Shown here piece by piece: positions 41,704 through 50,894 of a stretch of 64,000 nucleotides of DNA. Positions within the stretch are counted from its first letter, which is position 1, and each line of letters starts with the position of its first letter. The position numbers and the translations under genes are program-made. Origin of the DNA: Noviluteimonas lactosilytica (lineage in GTDB: Bacteria; Pseudomonadota; Gammaproteobacteria; Xanthomonadales; Xanthomonadaceae); assembly GCF_020866925.1 (NCBI RefSeq), contig NZ_JAJGAK010000001.1, positions 974,189 to 1,038,188 on the forward strand, read 5' to 3'. The notes below the pieces were generated by a model. That model had not been told where the DNA came from and ran no database searches. It worked only from the letters and a program-made list of their open reading frames with translations.

Positions 41704-43335
41704 TCACTCCCTGGCGTCGCGTTGGACGAATGCACGCGCCGCGGCGATCTCGCTGCGTCCATCGGCATCGCCGACTTGCGCGAGCAATCGCGTGTAGTAC
41801 GTGCGTGCCTTCGCGCGGTCGCCTGCGCGTTCGGCGGCGCGCGCGGCGCCGAGGAGATTGCGGAAGCGATTCGGGTCGTTGCGCAGCGACGTTTCGAAAG
41901 CGGCGAGCGCGTCGGCCGGCCGATCCAGTTCGAGCAGCATCTCGCCGAGCATCTCGCGCGCGGGGATCACGCGACCCGGCATCATGATGTGCTCTTCGGT
42001 CCTGTCCTCGCGATCGGCCGTCTCGCGCATCAACGCCAGCGCCTCGTCGTCGTGTTTTTCCGCGCGGGCGATCCATGCACGGATCGCGCCGGCCTGGAGG
42101 TCGGCCTGTTCGACCCAGTAGCCCTTGTCCTGTTCGACCATGCGCGTGCGCAGCGCTTCCAGTCGCGCGACCTCCGACTTTGCCGCGGCCGTTTCACCGA
42201 GGCGCGCCGCGCCGATGCCGCGCGCGAATGCGTTCACCGCTTCGGCTTCCGGGAATTGCTTCCAGTCGAATGTTTCTGGGAGCGGATGCAACGCCAGCTT
42301 CGACGCCGCGGCCCAGTCATGGCGTTCGAGCGCGTAACGCGCAGGGACGGACGCGCTCGCGTAGGCGACCTGCCGCACCTGGTCTTTCGGCGTCGCCGAT
42401 TCGACGAACGCCACCAATGCACGCACGTCTTCGTCTCGCGCGAGTTGCAGGTCGGCGTACGCCATGTAGTCGATCGCATGGAAGACATCCGGATCGCGCG
42501 TGGCGGCCGCGCGCGATCGCTGGTTCGTCGCAATGGACTCCTGCCACTGGCCGGCACGGGAAAAGATGTGCGACGGCATGTGCAACGCATGCGGCGAATC
42601 CGGTGCGATCGACGCGTAACGCCGCGCCGCGTCGAGCCCGCGATCCGCGATCGCGGGGAAGTCGTAGGCGTGGATCAGGAAGTGCGCGATGCCGGGATGG
42701 TTCGGGTTCGTGGCGAACAACGGCTCGAGGAGCTTCGCGCTCTCGAGTTGCCGCGCATACGTCTGGTCGTTGCGGTCGGCGGTGACCTGCAACCAGAAGG
42801 CGTACTGGATCGCCGCTTCGCTGTCGTCGGGCCACCGCGCGCGCAGTCGCGCGAGCGCGTCCGTGTACGCCTGCGCCCGCTGCTTGAACGGCACGGTGTC
42901 GTAGTCCTCGAAGACGACGGCGATCGCGTCGATCCAGTCGCGCTCGCGCTCGGTCTTCGCACCGAGTCGCTTCGCCTTCTGCACCATCTCCCACCCGTGC
43001 GCTTCCTGCTTCGCGCTCGGCGGAGAGCCCAGCGGGTTGGCGAGGCTCGCGACGGCGAGCGCCCAGTACGCCATCGCGCAATCCGGATCGGCGGCGAGCA
43101 CGTCGGCCGCGGCGGCGTCGATCTTTTCCCAGTAGAAGGAATAGAGCATCGCGGCGAGGACGTCGAACTTCTCCTGCGCCTCATGTTTTCACGACACCGG
43201 GAAATCCACGTCACCGACTGCGGCGTGCATCGCGGCGTGGTGGTCGTCCGCCTGCGCGCGCGCATCGCGTGGCCACGACACGCCGAGTGCAACGAGACAT
43301 CCCAGGGTCAACGGTGCAATCGATCGCAGGAACAT
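41704..43335 (-). pseudogene. exported TPR protein whose frame is interrupted by TGA at codon 49
   Basis: The full frame of 544 codons encodes a signal peptide (MFLRSIAPLTLGCLVALGVS, then WPRDARAQA) and a TPR protein of a family marked by CAMAYWALAVA, HFLIHAYDF and HALHMPSHIFSRAGQW, all intact. ATG 43335 has AAGGAGAGGTCG upstream. After VGDVDFPVS the frame meets TGA (43191-43189), then continues at once without a shift (KHEAQEKFDVLAAMLYSFYW) to the normal stop at 41704. In relatives I recall, a Cys or Gly stands at this spot. As written, translation gives a 48-residue peptide. A 481-residue cytosolic product would need a restart at ATG 43149. The cause could be a nonsense mutation, a sequencing error, or stop-codon recoding. 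It lies 64 bases downstream of the LysR gene. Confidence 0.75.
43153..43191 (-). other. TGA codon followed by a bulged hairpin (possible recoding site)
   Basis: Counting U of UGA as +1, GGCG at +12 to +15 pairs with CGCC at +36 to +39. C16 is bulged, and AGGA at +17 to +20 pairs with UCCU at +32 to +35, leaving a loop containing GU at +24/+25. Bacterial selenocysteine insertion elements also carry a single bulged base and an apical GU at about this distance, though with U bulged. High-G+C coding RNA folds easily, so this is only suggestive. Confidence 0.2.
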
Positions 43336-43399
43336 CGACCTCTCCTTCGGTGCCCTCGACGAATCAATGAACGGCTTGGCGCAGTCCGTTCGGACATGC

Positions 43400-44323
43400 C
43401 TAACGTTCGCGCGTTCGTTCGCGCTCCCACGGCGGCGGATCGCCCAATCGCTGCGCAAGGAAGTCGACGAACGCGCGCACGCGGGGCGGCACGAGGCGGC
43501 GCTGCGGCATGACTGCGTGGATGCCGGTGTCGGGAGGCGGATAATCGGCCAGCAGCACTTGCAATCGCCCTGCACGCAGATCGCCGTTGACGTGCCACGT
43601 CGAATGCAACGCGATGCCCATGCCGGCGACGGCGGCATCGCGCAGCAGCTCGCCCTGGTTGCTTTCGATGCGACCCTGCACGCGCACGGCGACTTCGCCA
43701 TCGGGCCCCTGCAAGCGCCACACATCCTGCCGCCCTTGCGTGCCGACGAGCAGCAAACATTCGTGGCGCGCGAGATCTTCGGGTGTTTGCGGCGCGCCGT
43801 GCTTGCGCAGGTAGTCGGGCGATGCGCACAGCACGCGTCGATTGCTCGCGAGCTTGCGCGCGACGAGCGTCGAGTCGTCGAGCGCGCCGATGCGGATGGC
43901 CAGGTCCGTGCCCGCGTTCACCAGGTCGACCTTCAGGTCGTTCAAGTCGACGCTGACGCGAACGTCGGGATGGAGCGCGAGGAACTCCGGCAGCAACGGC
44001 GAGATGTAGAGGCGGCCGAACGTCGAGGACATCGTCATGCGCAGCGTGCCCGCGATGCCGCCGCCCGTGCGGCGCAGACTTTCGGACAGCGCGTCGAGGT
44101 CTTCGACCAGCGCGCGACCTTGTTCGGCGAGCAGCAGGCCTTCGGGGGTCGGCGTCAGGTGGCGGGTGGTCCGATGGAGCAGGCGGACGCCCAGGTCGCC
44201 CTCCAGCCGCTTCAGCCGCTGGCTGGCCACCGCGACCGACAGGTCCAGGCTGCGCGCCGCCGCGCTGATCGACCCCAGGTCGAGCACCCGCAGGAACAGG
44301 GCGATGTCGCCGATGCGATCCAT
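43400..44323 (-). CDS. LysR-family transcriptional regulator
   Basis: A 307-residue LysR regulator. The N-terminal winged helix is MDRIGDIALFLRVLDLGSIS, then AAARSLDLSVAVASQRLKRL and LHRTTRHLTPTPEG. The effector domain is two-lobed (GTLRMTMSSTFGRLYISPLL; LAIRIGALDDSTLVARKL; AVAGMGIALHST) and of the CrgA/YafC branch, often linked to oxidoreductases and exporters. It is divergent from the MFS exporter gene (102 bases between starts), the usual arrangement in which a LysR protein controls its neighbour and itself. The MFS and aldo/keto reductase genes are therefore its likely targets. Inducer unknown. It ends in an Arg/Glu-rich tail (WERERTRER). Confidence 0.93.
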   Translation of the reverse strand: MDRIGDIALFLRVLDLGSISAAARSLDLSVAVASQRLKRLEGDLGVRLLHRTTRHLTPTPEGLLLAEQGRALVEDLDALSESLRRTGGGIAGTLRMTMSSTFGRLYISPLLPEFLALHPDVRVSVDLNDLKVDLVNAGTDLAIRIGALDDSTLVARKLASNRRVLCASPDYLRKHGAPQTPEDLARHECLLLVGTQGRQDVWRLQGPDGEVAVRVQGRIESNQGELLRDAAVAGMGIALHSTWHVNGDLRAGRLQVLLADYPPPDTGIHAVMPQRRLVPPRVRAFVDFLAQRLGDPPPWERERTRER

Positions 44324-44425
44324 GGATTATCAAGGGATCGTTGAAAGTGCTTCCACATATGCGCGGTTTTTTGAAAGAGCGCAAGGGCTCAGGCTGTGCA
44401 TTGCCCCCATCCCGGCCCGACCTCC

Positions 44426-45658
44426 ATGTCCTCCGCCTCGATCCCGCTCCCCGCCCCGACGCGCCGAATCCCGCTCGCGCTCTACGCCCTCACCGTCGGC
44501 GCCTTCGGCATCGGCACCACCGAGTTCGTGATCATGGGCCTGCTGCTGCAGGTCGCCGACGAGTTGCAGGTCACCATCGCGGCGGCGGGCCTGCTGATCT
44601 CCGGCTATGCCTTGGGCGTCTTCGTCGGCGCCCCGTTGCTGACCGCGGCGACCAGCCGCATGCCGCGCAAGCGCGCACTCGTCGCGTTGATGGTGATCTT
44701 CACCCTCGGCAATCTCGCGTGTGCGCTTGCGCCGAACTACGCGTGGCTGATGGCCGCGCGCGTGCTGACGTCGCTGGCGCACGGCACGTTCTTCGGCATC
44801 GGTGCGGTCGTCGCGACGGGGCTTGTCGCGGAAGAGCGCAAGGCGTCGGCGATCTCGATCATGTTCACCGGGCTTACCGTGGCGACGTTGCTCGGTGTGC
44901 CGGCGGGTGCGTGGCTCGGTTTGCACTTCGGTTGGCGCGCGACGTTCTGGGCCGTCGTCGCGATCGGCATCGTGGCCACCGTGGTCATCGCTGCGCTGGT
45001 GCCCGCCGACCATGGCGATCGCAAGCAGATCTCCATTCGCGAAGAAGCGAAGGTGCTCGGCCGCCCGCAGGTGTTGCTCGGCCTGGCGGCAACGGTGATC
45101 GGCTATGCCGGCGTGTTCGCGGTGTTCACCTACATCCAGCCGATCCTGACGCAGGTCACCGGCTTCGCCGACAGCGCGGTGTCGCCGATCCTGCTGGTGT
45201 TCGGCGTCGGCATGATCGCCGGCAACCTCGTCGGCGGCCGCCTCGCCGATCGCCGCCTGGTGCCGACGCTGATCGGATCGCTCGCGGTGTTGGCGCTGGT
45301 GCTCGGCGTCATGACGTTCGCGCTGCACAGCAAACCCGCGGCCGTGTTGTTCACCGGCCTGCTCGGCGCCGCCGCGTTCGCGACCGTCGCGCCGTTGCAG
45401 TTGCGCGTGCTGCAGAAGGCGGAAGGCGCGGGGCAGAGCCTCGCCTCCAGTTTCAACATCGCGGCATTCAACCTCGGCAACGCGCTCGGCGCGTGGCTCG
45501 GCGGCGTGGTGATCGCGCGCGGTCCGGGCCTCGGCGCGGTGACGTGGGTGGCCGCGCTCGTGACGCTCGGCGGACTGGCGATCGTGTGGTGGAGCGTGCG
45601 CAGCGATGTCGCGCAACGCACGCCGGCGACGGGCGATTGCGTCGCCGACGCCGCCTGA
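44426..45658 (+). CDS. MFS transporter, AraJ/sugar-efflux type
   Basis: A 410-residue major-facilitator exporter with twelve helices. Helix 1 region: LALYALTVGAFGIGTTEFVI; helix 2: AAGLLISGYALGVFVGAPLL. The A-motif variant is TAATSRMPRKRALVALMV. Later, ARVLTSLAHGTFFGIGAVVA and SIMFTGLTVATLLGVPAG correspond to the antiporter-like motif C region. The TTEFVIMGLL segment is characteristic of the AraJ/YdhP/NepI branch of drug and sugar exporters. ATG 44426 (MSSASIPLPAPTRR) gives the normal N-terminus; an ATG ten codons earlier is possible. It lies 27 bases before the aldo/keto reductase gene and probably forms a two-gene operon with it, under the divergent LysR protein. Confidence 0.92.
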   Translation: MSSASIPLPAPTRRIPLALYALTVGAFGIGTTEFVIMGLLLQVADELQVTIAAAGLLISGYALGVFVGAPLLTAATSRMPRKRALVALMVIFTLGNLACALAPNYAWLMAARVLTSLAHGTFFGIGAVVATGLVAEERKASAISIMFTGLTVATLLGVPAGAWLGLHFGWRATFWAVVAIGIVATVVIAALVPADHGDRKQISIREEAKVLGRPQVLLGLAATVIGYAGVFAVFTYIQPILTQVTGFADSAVSPILLVFGVGMIAGNLVGGRLADRRLVPTLIGSLAVLALVLGVMTFALHSKPAAVLFTGLLGAAAFATVAPLQLRVLQKAEGAGQSLASSFNIAAFNLGNALGAWLGGVVIARGPGLGAVTWVAALVTLGGLAIVWWSVRSDVAQRTPATGDCVADAA

Positions 45659-45685
45659 CACTCCACTTCGAACAAGGAGCAACAC

Positions 45686-46723
45686 ATGGAAACCCGCTTC
45701 CTCGGCGCGTCCGGCTTCAAGGTGCCCGCGCTTGGCTTCGGCGCCGGCACGTTCGGCGGACAAGGGCCGTTGTTCTCGGCCTGGGGCAACAGCGATGTCG
45801 CGGCGGCGACGCGGCTCATCGACATCTGCCTCGAGGCCGGCCTGAACCTGTTCGACACCGCCGACGTGTATTCGAACGGCGCGTCGGAATCGATCCTCGG
45901 CGCCGCGATCCGCGGCCGGCGCAGCGACGTGATCCTGTCGACGAAGCTCACGCTGCGCGCCGGCGATGATCCCAACGCGGTCGGCGCTTCTCGCCATCAC
46001 CTCCTGCGCGGCGTCGAACGCGCGTTGCAACGGCTCGACACCGACTACATCGACGTATTGCAGCTGCACCACTTCGACGCGATGACGCCGGTGGAAAGCG
46101 TCATGCGCACGCTCGACGAGCTGGTGCGCGCCGGCAAGGTGCGCTATCTCGGCGTGTCGAACTTCTCCGGCTGGCAGTTGATGAAATCGCAGGCGATCGC
46201 GGATCGACATGGCTACGAGCGCTTCGTCGCGAACCAGGCGTACTACTCGCTGATCGGCCGCGATTACGAGTGGGAGTTGATGCCCGTCGGCGCGGATCAG
46301 GGCGTGGGCGCCATCGTGTGGAGTCCGCTCGGTTGGGGCCGCCTCACCGGCAAGCTCCGCCGCGGCCAGCCATTGCCGGAAGGCAGCCGCCTGCACGACA
46401 CCGCCGCGTTCGCGCCGCCGGTGGAAGACGAACGCCTGTACCGCGTCGTCGATGCGCTCGATGCGATCGCAGCGGACACCGGCAAGACGATCCCGCAGAT
46501 TGCGTTGAACTGGCTGCTGCAACGACCGACGGTTTCGTCGGTATTGATCGGTGCACGCAACGAAGCGCAGCTGCGCGACAACCTGGGCGCGGTGGGTTGG
46601 TCGCTGACGCCGGAACAGGTGGCGACGCTCGACAAAGCGAGCCATGCGACGCCGCCGTACCCGTACTACCCGTATTGGAACGGGATGTTCGCCGAGCGCA
46701 ATCCGCCGCTGGTCACGCCCTGA
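45686..46723 (+). CDS. aldo/keto reductase
   Basis: A 345-residue NADPH-dependent TIM-barrel oxidoreductase. Start: METRFLGASGFKVPALGFGA. The catalytic tetrad is visible: Asp and Tyr in LFDTADVYSNG, Lys in VILSTKLTL and His in VLQLHHFDAM. Cofactor-binding features are VRYLGVSNFSGWQ and the C-terminal SVLIGARNEAQLRDNL. The RYLGVSNFS/HHFDAMTPVE pattern places it with AKR families acting on small aldehydes, quinones or sugar derivatives; the true substrate is not clear. ATG 45686 has AAGGAGCAACAC upstream. It is probably co-transcribed with the MFS exporter and converges on the arylsulfatase gene with four bases between stops. Confidence 0.93.
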   Translation: METRFLGASGFKVPALGFGAGTFGGQGPLFSAWGNSDVAAATRLIDICLEAGLNLFDTADVYSNGASESILGAAIRGRRSDVILSTKLTLRAGDDPNAVGASRHHLLRGVERALQRLDTDYIDVLQLHHFDAMTPVESVMRTLDELVRAGKVRYLGVSNFSGWQLMKSQAIADRHGYERFVANQAYYSLIGRDYEWELMPVGADQGVGAIVWSPLGWGRLTGKLRRGQPLPEGSRLHDTAAFAPPVEDERLYRVVDALDAIAADTGKTIPQIALNWLLQRPTVSSVLIGARNEAQLRDNLGAVGWSLTPEQVATLDKASHATPPYPYYPYWNGMFAERNPPLVTP

Positions 46724-46727
46724 TCGA

Positions 46728-49085
46728 CTACTGACGCGCCAGGTACATCCGCATCCTGGCTTCCTGGTCCTCGACGGCGCCGCCCGACACGTCGATCAGC
46801 GCCTTCCGCACCGTGCCCGTGAACGCGAACGGCGCCGCGTAATCGTCCATGACCGGCGCGCCCGTATCGGCGCCGACGGCGACGCCCGCGGCAAGGCCGA
46901 GCGTCAGGGGAATGGTGACCGGCAACTCTCCGCTGCCGACCGGGTGCGCATCCACGAACAACTTCACGTTGGCCGGCACACCCTTGCCCTTGGCGATGTC
47001 GGCCTCGCCCGTCGGCGTGAATTCGAAGCTGAAGATGTGGTCGCCTTCGGGGATTCCGCCGTTGCTGGATTGCACCTTGAAACGCTGGTCGGCGACGTAG
47101 TTGTAGCCGTAGGTGAGCTTGCCGTCCTCGACGTAGAACGAAAAACCGCCATCGTTGCCGCCCATGCAGAACAGCACGCCTTCCGCGCCGCCCTTGGGCA
47201 CGTTCGCGTGCACCGACACCGAATGATGCCGGTTCACCAGCAAGGGCGCGGCATTTCCCGGCACCACCTGCGTGCCCGGGTAATACACGTACTTCTTTCG
47301 CCCGACCGCGATCTGCGGCCGCTCTTCTCCGAGCCGCAACGTTCCGCGGCTGTCGATCGGCAGCACGTTGTACTTGCCCGCCTCGACGTACCACATGCCG
47401 ATCATGGCGATGAGCCGCGCTTTGTCGGCTTCGGCCAGGTCCTTCGTTTCCGCGAAATCGTCGTTGAGGTTGTAGAGCTCCCACCCGTGCGCGTCGAGCT
47501 CGGTGAGTTTGTCGTGGTCCATCGGCGCGCCGAAGCCCAGGCCGGATTCGGTGAACGACGTGCCCGGCCACGGACACACGGCGCGCCAACCGTCGTGGTA
47601 CAGCGAGCGATGGCCGAACATCTCGAAGTATTGGGTCACGTGCAACGAAGGCGCCGCGGCATCGTCGAACGACGACTTGAGACTGAATCCCTGCAGCGGT
47701 GATTGGGTCACCCCACGGATCTTTGTGGGCGGCGCGATTCCCAATGCATCCAGCACGGTCGGCACCATGTCGATCGCATGGCAATACTGCGTGCGGATTT
47801 CGCCCTTCGCCTTGATGCCTTTCGGCCAGCACACGATGAACGGATCGGCCGTGCCGCCGCGGTAGGTCTCGCGCTTCCAGCGACGGAACGGCGTATTGCC
47901 CGCGTGCGTCCAGCCCCATGGATAGTGATTGAAGAACTTCGGACCCCCGATGTCGTCGATCGCAGCGAGGTTCTTCCCGAGGTCGTCCGGCACGTTGTTG
48001 AAGAACTTGCCTTCGTTGACCGAACCGTGCGGACCGCCCTCTGCGCTGGCGCCGTTGTCGGAGATCACCATGATCAGCGTGTTCTCGTATTCGCCCATCT
48101 CCTTGAGGAACGCGATCAACTCGCCGATGTAGTGGTCCGTGTGCTCCAGGAATCCGGCGAACACTTCCATCATGCGTGCGTACAGGCGACGCTCGTCGGC
48201 GGGCAACGAATTCCAGTCCTGCACGTCGGGATCATGGCGCGACAGCGACGTGTTGGCAGGAACGATGCCGATGGCTTTCTGCTTCTCGAACACCTTCTCG
48301 CGATAAGCATCCCAGCCATCGTCGAACTTGCCCTTGTACTTGTCCGCCCACTCCTTCGGTACGTGATGCGGCGCGTGCATCGCGCCGGTGCAGAAGTACA
48401 TGAAGAAGGGCTTGTCCGGCGCCACCTGCTTGGCGTCGGCGATCATCGACTTCGCTTTCTCGACGAGGTCGGGCGTGAGGTGATAGCCCTGTTCCGGCGA
48501 CGTCTCCGGTTCGACCTGGTGATTGTCGGCGACCAGCTCCGGGTAGTACTGGTGCGTGTCGCCACCGAGGAATCCGTAATAGCGCTCGAAGCCGCGGCCG
48601 AGCGGCCAGCGATCGTAGGGACCGGCGGCCGACGTCGCTTCGGCGGGCGTGAGATGCCACTTCCCGAGCGCGTACGTGTTGTAACCGTGCTGCAACAGGA
48701 TCTCCGAGAGCGTGCCGTTCTCGAAGGGCATGTAGCCGTTGGCGCCCGGATAGCCCATGGAGCCTTCGGTGATGCACGCCAGTCCGTTGGAATGATGGTT
48801 GCGACCGGTGATCATGCATGAGCGCGACGGCGAACACAGCGCCGTCGTGTGCATGCTGCTGTAGCGCAGTCCATCGTTGGCGAGCGCATCGAGGTTGGGC
48901 GTGCTGATCGGACTGCCGTAACACCCGAGCTGCCCGAATCCCGTGTCGTCGAGCACGATGAACAAGACGTTCTGCGCGCCCTTCGCCGCGCGATTCGGCG
49001 CCGGCCACGCCGGTTGCGAAACATCGAACGTCCGGCCGATGACGCCGGAGAAGGCTTGGCCCGCGGGATATTCCTTGAGAGGCAT
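46728..49085 (-). CDS. arylsulfatase (formylglycine type I sulfatase)
   Basis: A 785-residue sulfatase hydrolysing sulfate esters through a formylglycine residue. The active-site signature is LCSPSRS with Cys84 as the residue to be converted. VLFIVLDDTGFGQLGCYGSP supplies the calcium-binding Asp pair (46-47). GKWHL and MHAPHHVPKEW supply further site residues, and ISDNGASAEGG the C-side Asp/Asn metal ligands. The C-terminal 230 residues add a beta-sandwich. There is no N-terminal signal, so it may be cytosolic like Pseudomonas AtsA. A formylglycine-generating enzyme must exist elsewhere; none is in this window. ATG 49085 is the only good start. In its upstream region is the palindrome GCGTAA-N6-TTACGC. 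Confidence 0.92.
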   Translation of the reverse strand: MPLKEYPAGQAFSGVIGRTFDVSQPAWPAPNRAAKGAQNVLFIVLDDTGFGQLGCYGSPISTPNLDALANDGLRYSSMHTTALCSPSRSCMITGRNHHSNGLACITEGSMGYPGANGYMPFENGTLSEILLQHGYNTYALGKWHLTPAEATSAAGPYDRWPLGRGFERYYGFLGGDTHQYYPELVADNHQVEPETSPEQGYHLTPDLVEKAKSMIADAKQVAPDKPFFMYFCTGAMHAPHHVPKEWADKYKGKFDDGWDAYREKVFEKQKAIGIVPANTSLSRHDPDVQDWNSLPADERRLYARMMEVFAGFLEHTDHYIGELIAFLKEMGEYENTLIMVISDNGASAEGGPHGSVNEGKFFNNVPDDLGKNLAAIDDIGGPKFFNHYPWGWTHAGNTPFRRWKRETYRGGTADPFIVCWPKGIKAKGEIRTQYCHAIDMVPTVLDALGIAPPTKIRGVTQSPLQGFSLKSSFDDAAAPSLHVTQYFEMFGHRSLYHDGWRAVCPWPGTSFTESGLGFGAPMDHDKLTELDAHGWELYNLNDDFAETKDLAEADKARLIAMIGMWYVEAGKYNVLPIDSRGTLRLGEERPQIAVGRKKYVYYPGTQVVPGNAAPLLVNRHHSVSVHANVPKGGAEGVLFCMGGNDGGFSFYVEDGKLTYGYNYVADQRFKVQSSNGGIPEGDHIFSFEFTPTGEADIAKGKGVPANVKLFVDAHPVGSGELPVTIPLTLGLAAGVAVGADTGAPVMDDYAAPFAFTGTVRKALIDVSGGAVEDQEARMRMYLARQ

Positions 49086-49175
49086 GACGGATCCTGGATT
49101 CGCGCACGACGCGTCGCCCGGGAATCTTGCGCCCCGTTGCCGAGCCGTGCGTCCGAAGTTATCCGTAGCGCCGAT

Positions 49176-49193
49176 GCGTAAATCTACTTACGC
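49176..49193. promoter_or_regulatory. palindrome GCGTAA-N6-TTACGC upstream of the arylsulfatase
   Basis: A perfect 6-bp inverted repeat with a 6-base centre lies 91 bases upstream of the arylsulfatase ATG and 31 bases past the VOC gene stop. It is A+T-richer than its surroundings. It could be an operator for a dimeric regulator, or a weak hairpin ending the VOC transcript. Confidence 0.35.
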
Positions 49194-49223
49194 GTGCGCT
49201 CGTGAGGCGATGCGATGCGCCGA

Positions 49224-49589
49224 TCAACGCCTTGCGTACTCGAACAACTCGACGACGTTCCCGGAAGGATCTTCCACCAGGATCTGGCGGCCCGCGCCTG
49301 CTTCCGCCACATCGCCTCGAAAGTGCGCACCGGCTGATCGCAGATCGTCGATCATGCCGTCGAGGTCTTTCGTGACGAGCATGAACCTGCTCCACCCGCC
49401 CGGTTGCGGATGACCGCCCGCTTTTCCCGCGCTACCGGCGCCGGGCGCGTTGAGGAACAGGTGCAGGTCGTCGCGCGTGAGTTCGGCGAATGCGCCGGGG
49501 TTGTGTTTTTCGATCGAGAAGCCCAGCCGGTCGCGATAGAAGTCAACGGCCTTGTCGATGTCGTTCTCGATGTAGCGCACGGACGCCAT
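49224..49589 (-). CDS. VOC (glyoxalase/bleomycin-resistance) family protein
   Basis: A 121-residue vicinal-oxygen-chelate protein. It has the two beta-alpha-beta-beta-beta modules of the fold: VRYIENDIDKAVDFYRDRLG, ELTRDDLHLFLNAPG, FMLVTKDLDGMIDDLRSAG, and ILVEDPSGNVVELFEYA with the terminal metal-ligand Glu. Such proteins act as small metalloenzymes (lyases, dioxygenases) or antibiotic-binding proteins; this one lacks diagnostic residues, so no reaction is claimed. ATG 49589 has GGAGGG upstream. It is divergent from the GH18-like gene. The protein is short but complete. Confidence 0.88.
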   Translation of the reverse strand: MASVRYIENDIDKAVDFYRDRLGFSIEKHNPGAFAELTRDDLHLFLNAPGAGSAGKAGGHPQPGGWSRFMLVTKDLDGMIDDLRSAGAHFRGDVAEAGAGRQILVEDPSGNVVELFEYARR

Positions 49590-49772
49590 GGTGCATCCCT
49601 CCGATAATGGAAGCCCCACGCACGAATGTTGCCAATGCAGGCGCACCGGCGCAGTGAACTCATCCGTGTCGTGTGCAGCGACGAAAAAATGACTCCCCCG
49701 CGCGGGGGATGCCGCCGGCAGGGCTTGCTCAAGCAACGTTGCGGGCCCGCCATCGCCACACGGAGCCGTGCC

Positions 49773-50834
49773 ATGCGTCGATCGATCCTCGCCACTGCAG
49801 TGCTTTGCGCCGCCTGGCCGATGATGTCGACGGCGGCCGGCCCGACGCAGGTCTACGGCGCATGGCATTGCTCGGACGACATGTGCACGTGGGGCGTGCC
49901 GCGCACCGTCGCGGAGTTCGATGCGAAGAACCATTGGCTGATCGATCGCGGCGACGGCCGGCCTTCGGTCAACCTCGTCGTGCTGAGCTTCGTGCATCCG
50001 CTGAAGCTGTTGAACGAAACGACCGACGCCACGACGCTCAACGGCGTGCCACGCGGCATGACGCCGCAGATGGTCAACTACTTCACCAGTCGCAACGTCC
50101 GCGTCATGCTGTCGATCGGCGGCATCACTTACGTCGATGCTTGGAACCAGGCGCTGGCGCAGGATGCGACGCTGTTCGGATTGCGCGCGGCGCAGCTCGC
50201 GAACGCACTCGGCGTCGGCATCGAGATCGACTACGAAGAGAACAGCGATCCCGACCTCGTGGGCCTGCAGGTGTTCATCACCGCGTATCGCTCGGTGATT
50301 CCGTACGACGCCACGGGCAGCAACCCCGCGGCGCGACTCACGATCGATCTCGCCGCCGGCGATCGCTGGCTGATCGATATCGGCCGCAAGGCGACGCGCG
50401 ACTGGTTGCGCACGAATGCACCCGTGCTCGATTACGCCAACGCGATGGTGCCCGCCAAACAACCTTCGGCGACATCGGCGATCGCGAACTGGAAGGAACA
50501 CATCGACGGCAAGTCTCGCTACAACCCGGTGTACCCACCGCTGGCGCCGGCCAAGTTCACCGCGGGGCTGTATCTCGCGGGCGCCAATCGCGCGCGGCCG
50601 GAGTGCAACAAGTTCGCTGCGTCGCTGCAGAAGTCGACGGGCTCGTTCGTGACGACGGCCGCGCCCAACGGCGCCGGCACCACGCCCGGATTGCTCGGCT
50701 ACATGTTCTGGGCCGCGGAACGTCCCTCGCGTGGCACGACCACGCAACCGCCCAATGGTTGCGAAGCGGGCGTCGGCGCCGGCGCTACGACGTACGACAT
50801 TCCGATCCCGATGCCGGCGCTGCGACAGCAGTGA
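49773..50834 (+). CDS. exported GH18-like glycosidase-fold protein
   Basis: A 353-residue exported protein. Signal: MRRSILATAVLCAAWPMMS, then TAAGP. It has the glycoside hydrolase family 18 core. The substrate-strand motif is NVRVMLSIGGITYVDAWNQA (SxGG near residue 113), and GVGIEIDYEE (Asp153, Glu155) replaces the canonical DxxDxDxE. The first Asp positions are absent (GVGIEIDYEE), so chitinase activity is uncertain; it may be a lectin-like or altered-substrate member. Later segments (LTIDLAAGDRWLID, FTAGLYLAGANR, GYMFWAAERPS) fit the barrel. ATG 49773 gives a clean signal peptide; the frame is open upstream without domain content. The following regulator gene starts 60 bases after its stop. 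Confidence 0.82.
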   Translation: MRRSILATAVLCAAWPMMSTAAGPTQVYGAWHCSDDMCTWGVPRTVAEFDAKNHWLIDRGDGRPSVNLVVLSFVHPLKLLNETTDATTLNGVPRGMTPQMVNYFTSRNVRVMLSIGGITYVDAWNQALAQDATLFGLRAAQLANALGVGIEIDYEENSDPDLVGLQVFITAYRSVIPYDATGSNPAARLTIDLAAGDRWLIDIGRKATRDWLRTNAPVLDYANAMVPAKQPSATSAIANWKEHIDGKSRYNPVYPPLAPAKFTAGLYLAGANRARPECNKFAASLQKSTGSFVTTAAPNGAGTTPGLLGYMFWAAERPSRGTTTQPPNGCEAGVGAGATTYDIPIPMPALRQQ

Positions 50835-50894
50835 CAGCGCCGACTGGCGCGAATTAATGCGACCATCGCGGAGGGAGAAGCTGGCCGCCAATCC

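Noticed and set aside
43150-43200. Frameshift in the TPR gene
   Set aside because: Reading base by base, signal peptide and TPR body are in the same frame; the interruption is a single TGA codon, not an insertion or deletion.
39079-43512. A 1477-codon open frame on the plus strand opposite the regulator and TPR genes
   Set aside because: It runs antisense to recognised genes and encodes low-complexity Arg/Ala-rich text without motifs.
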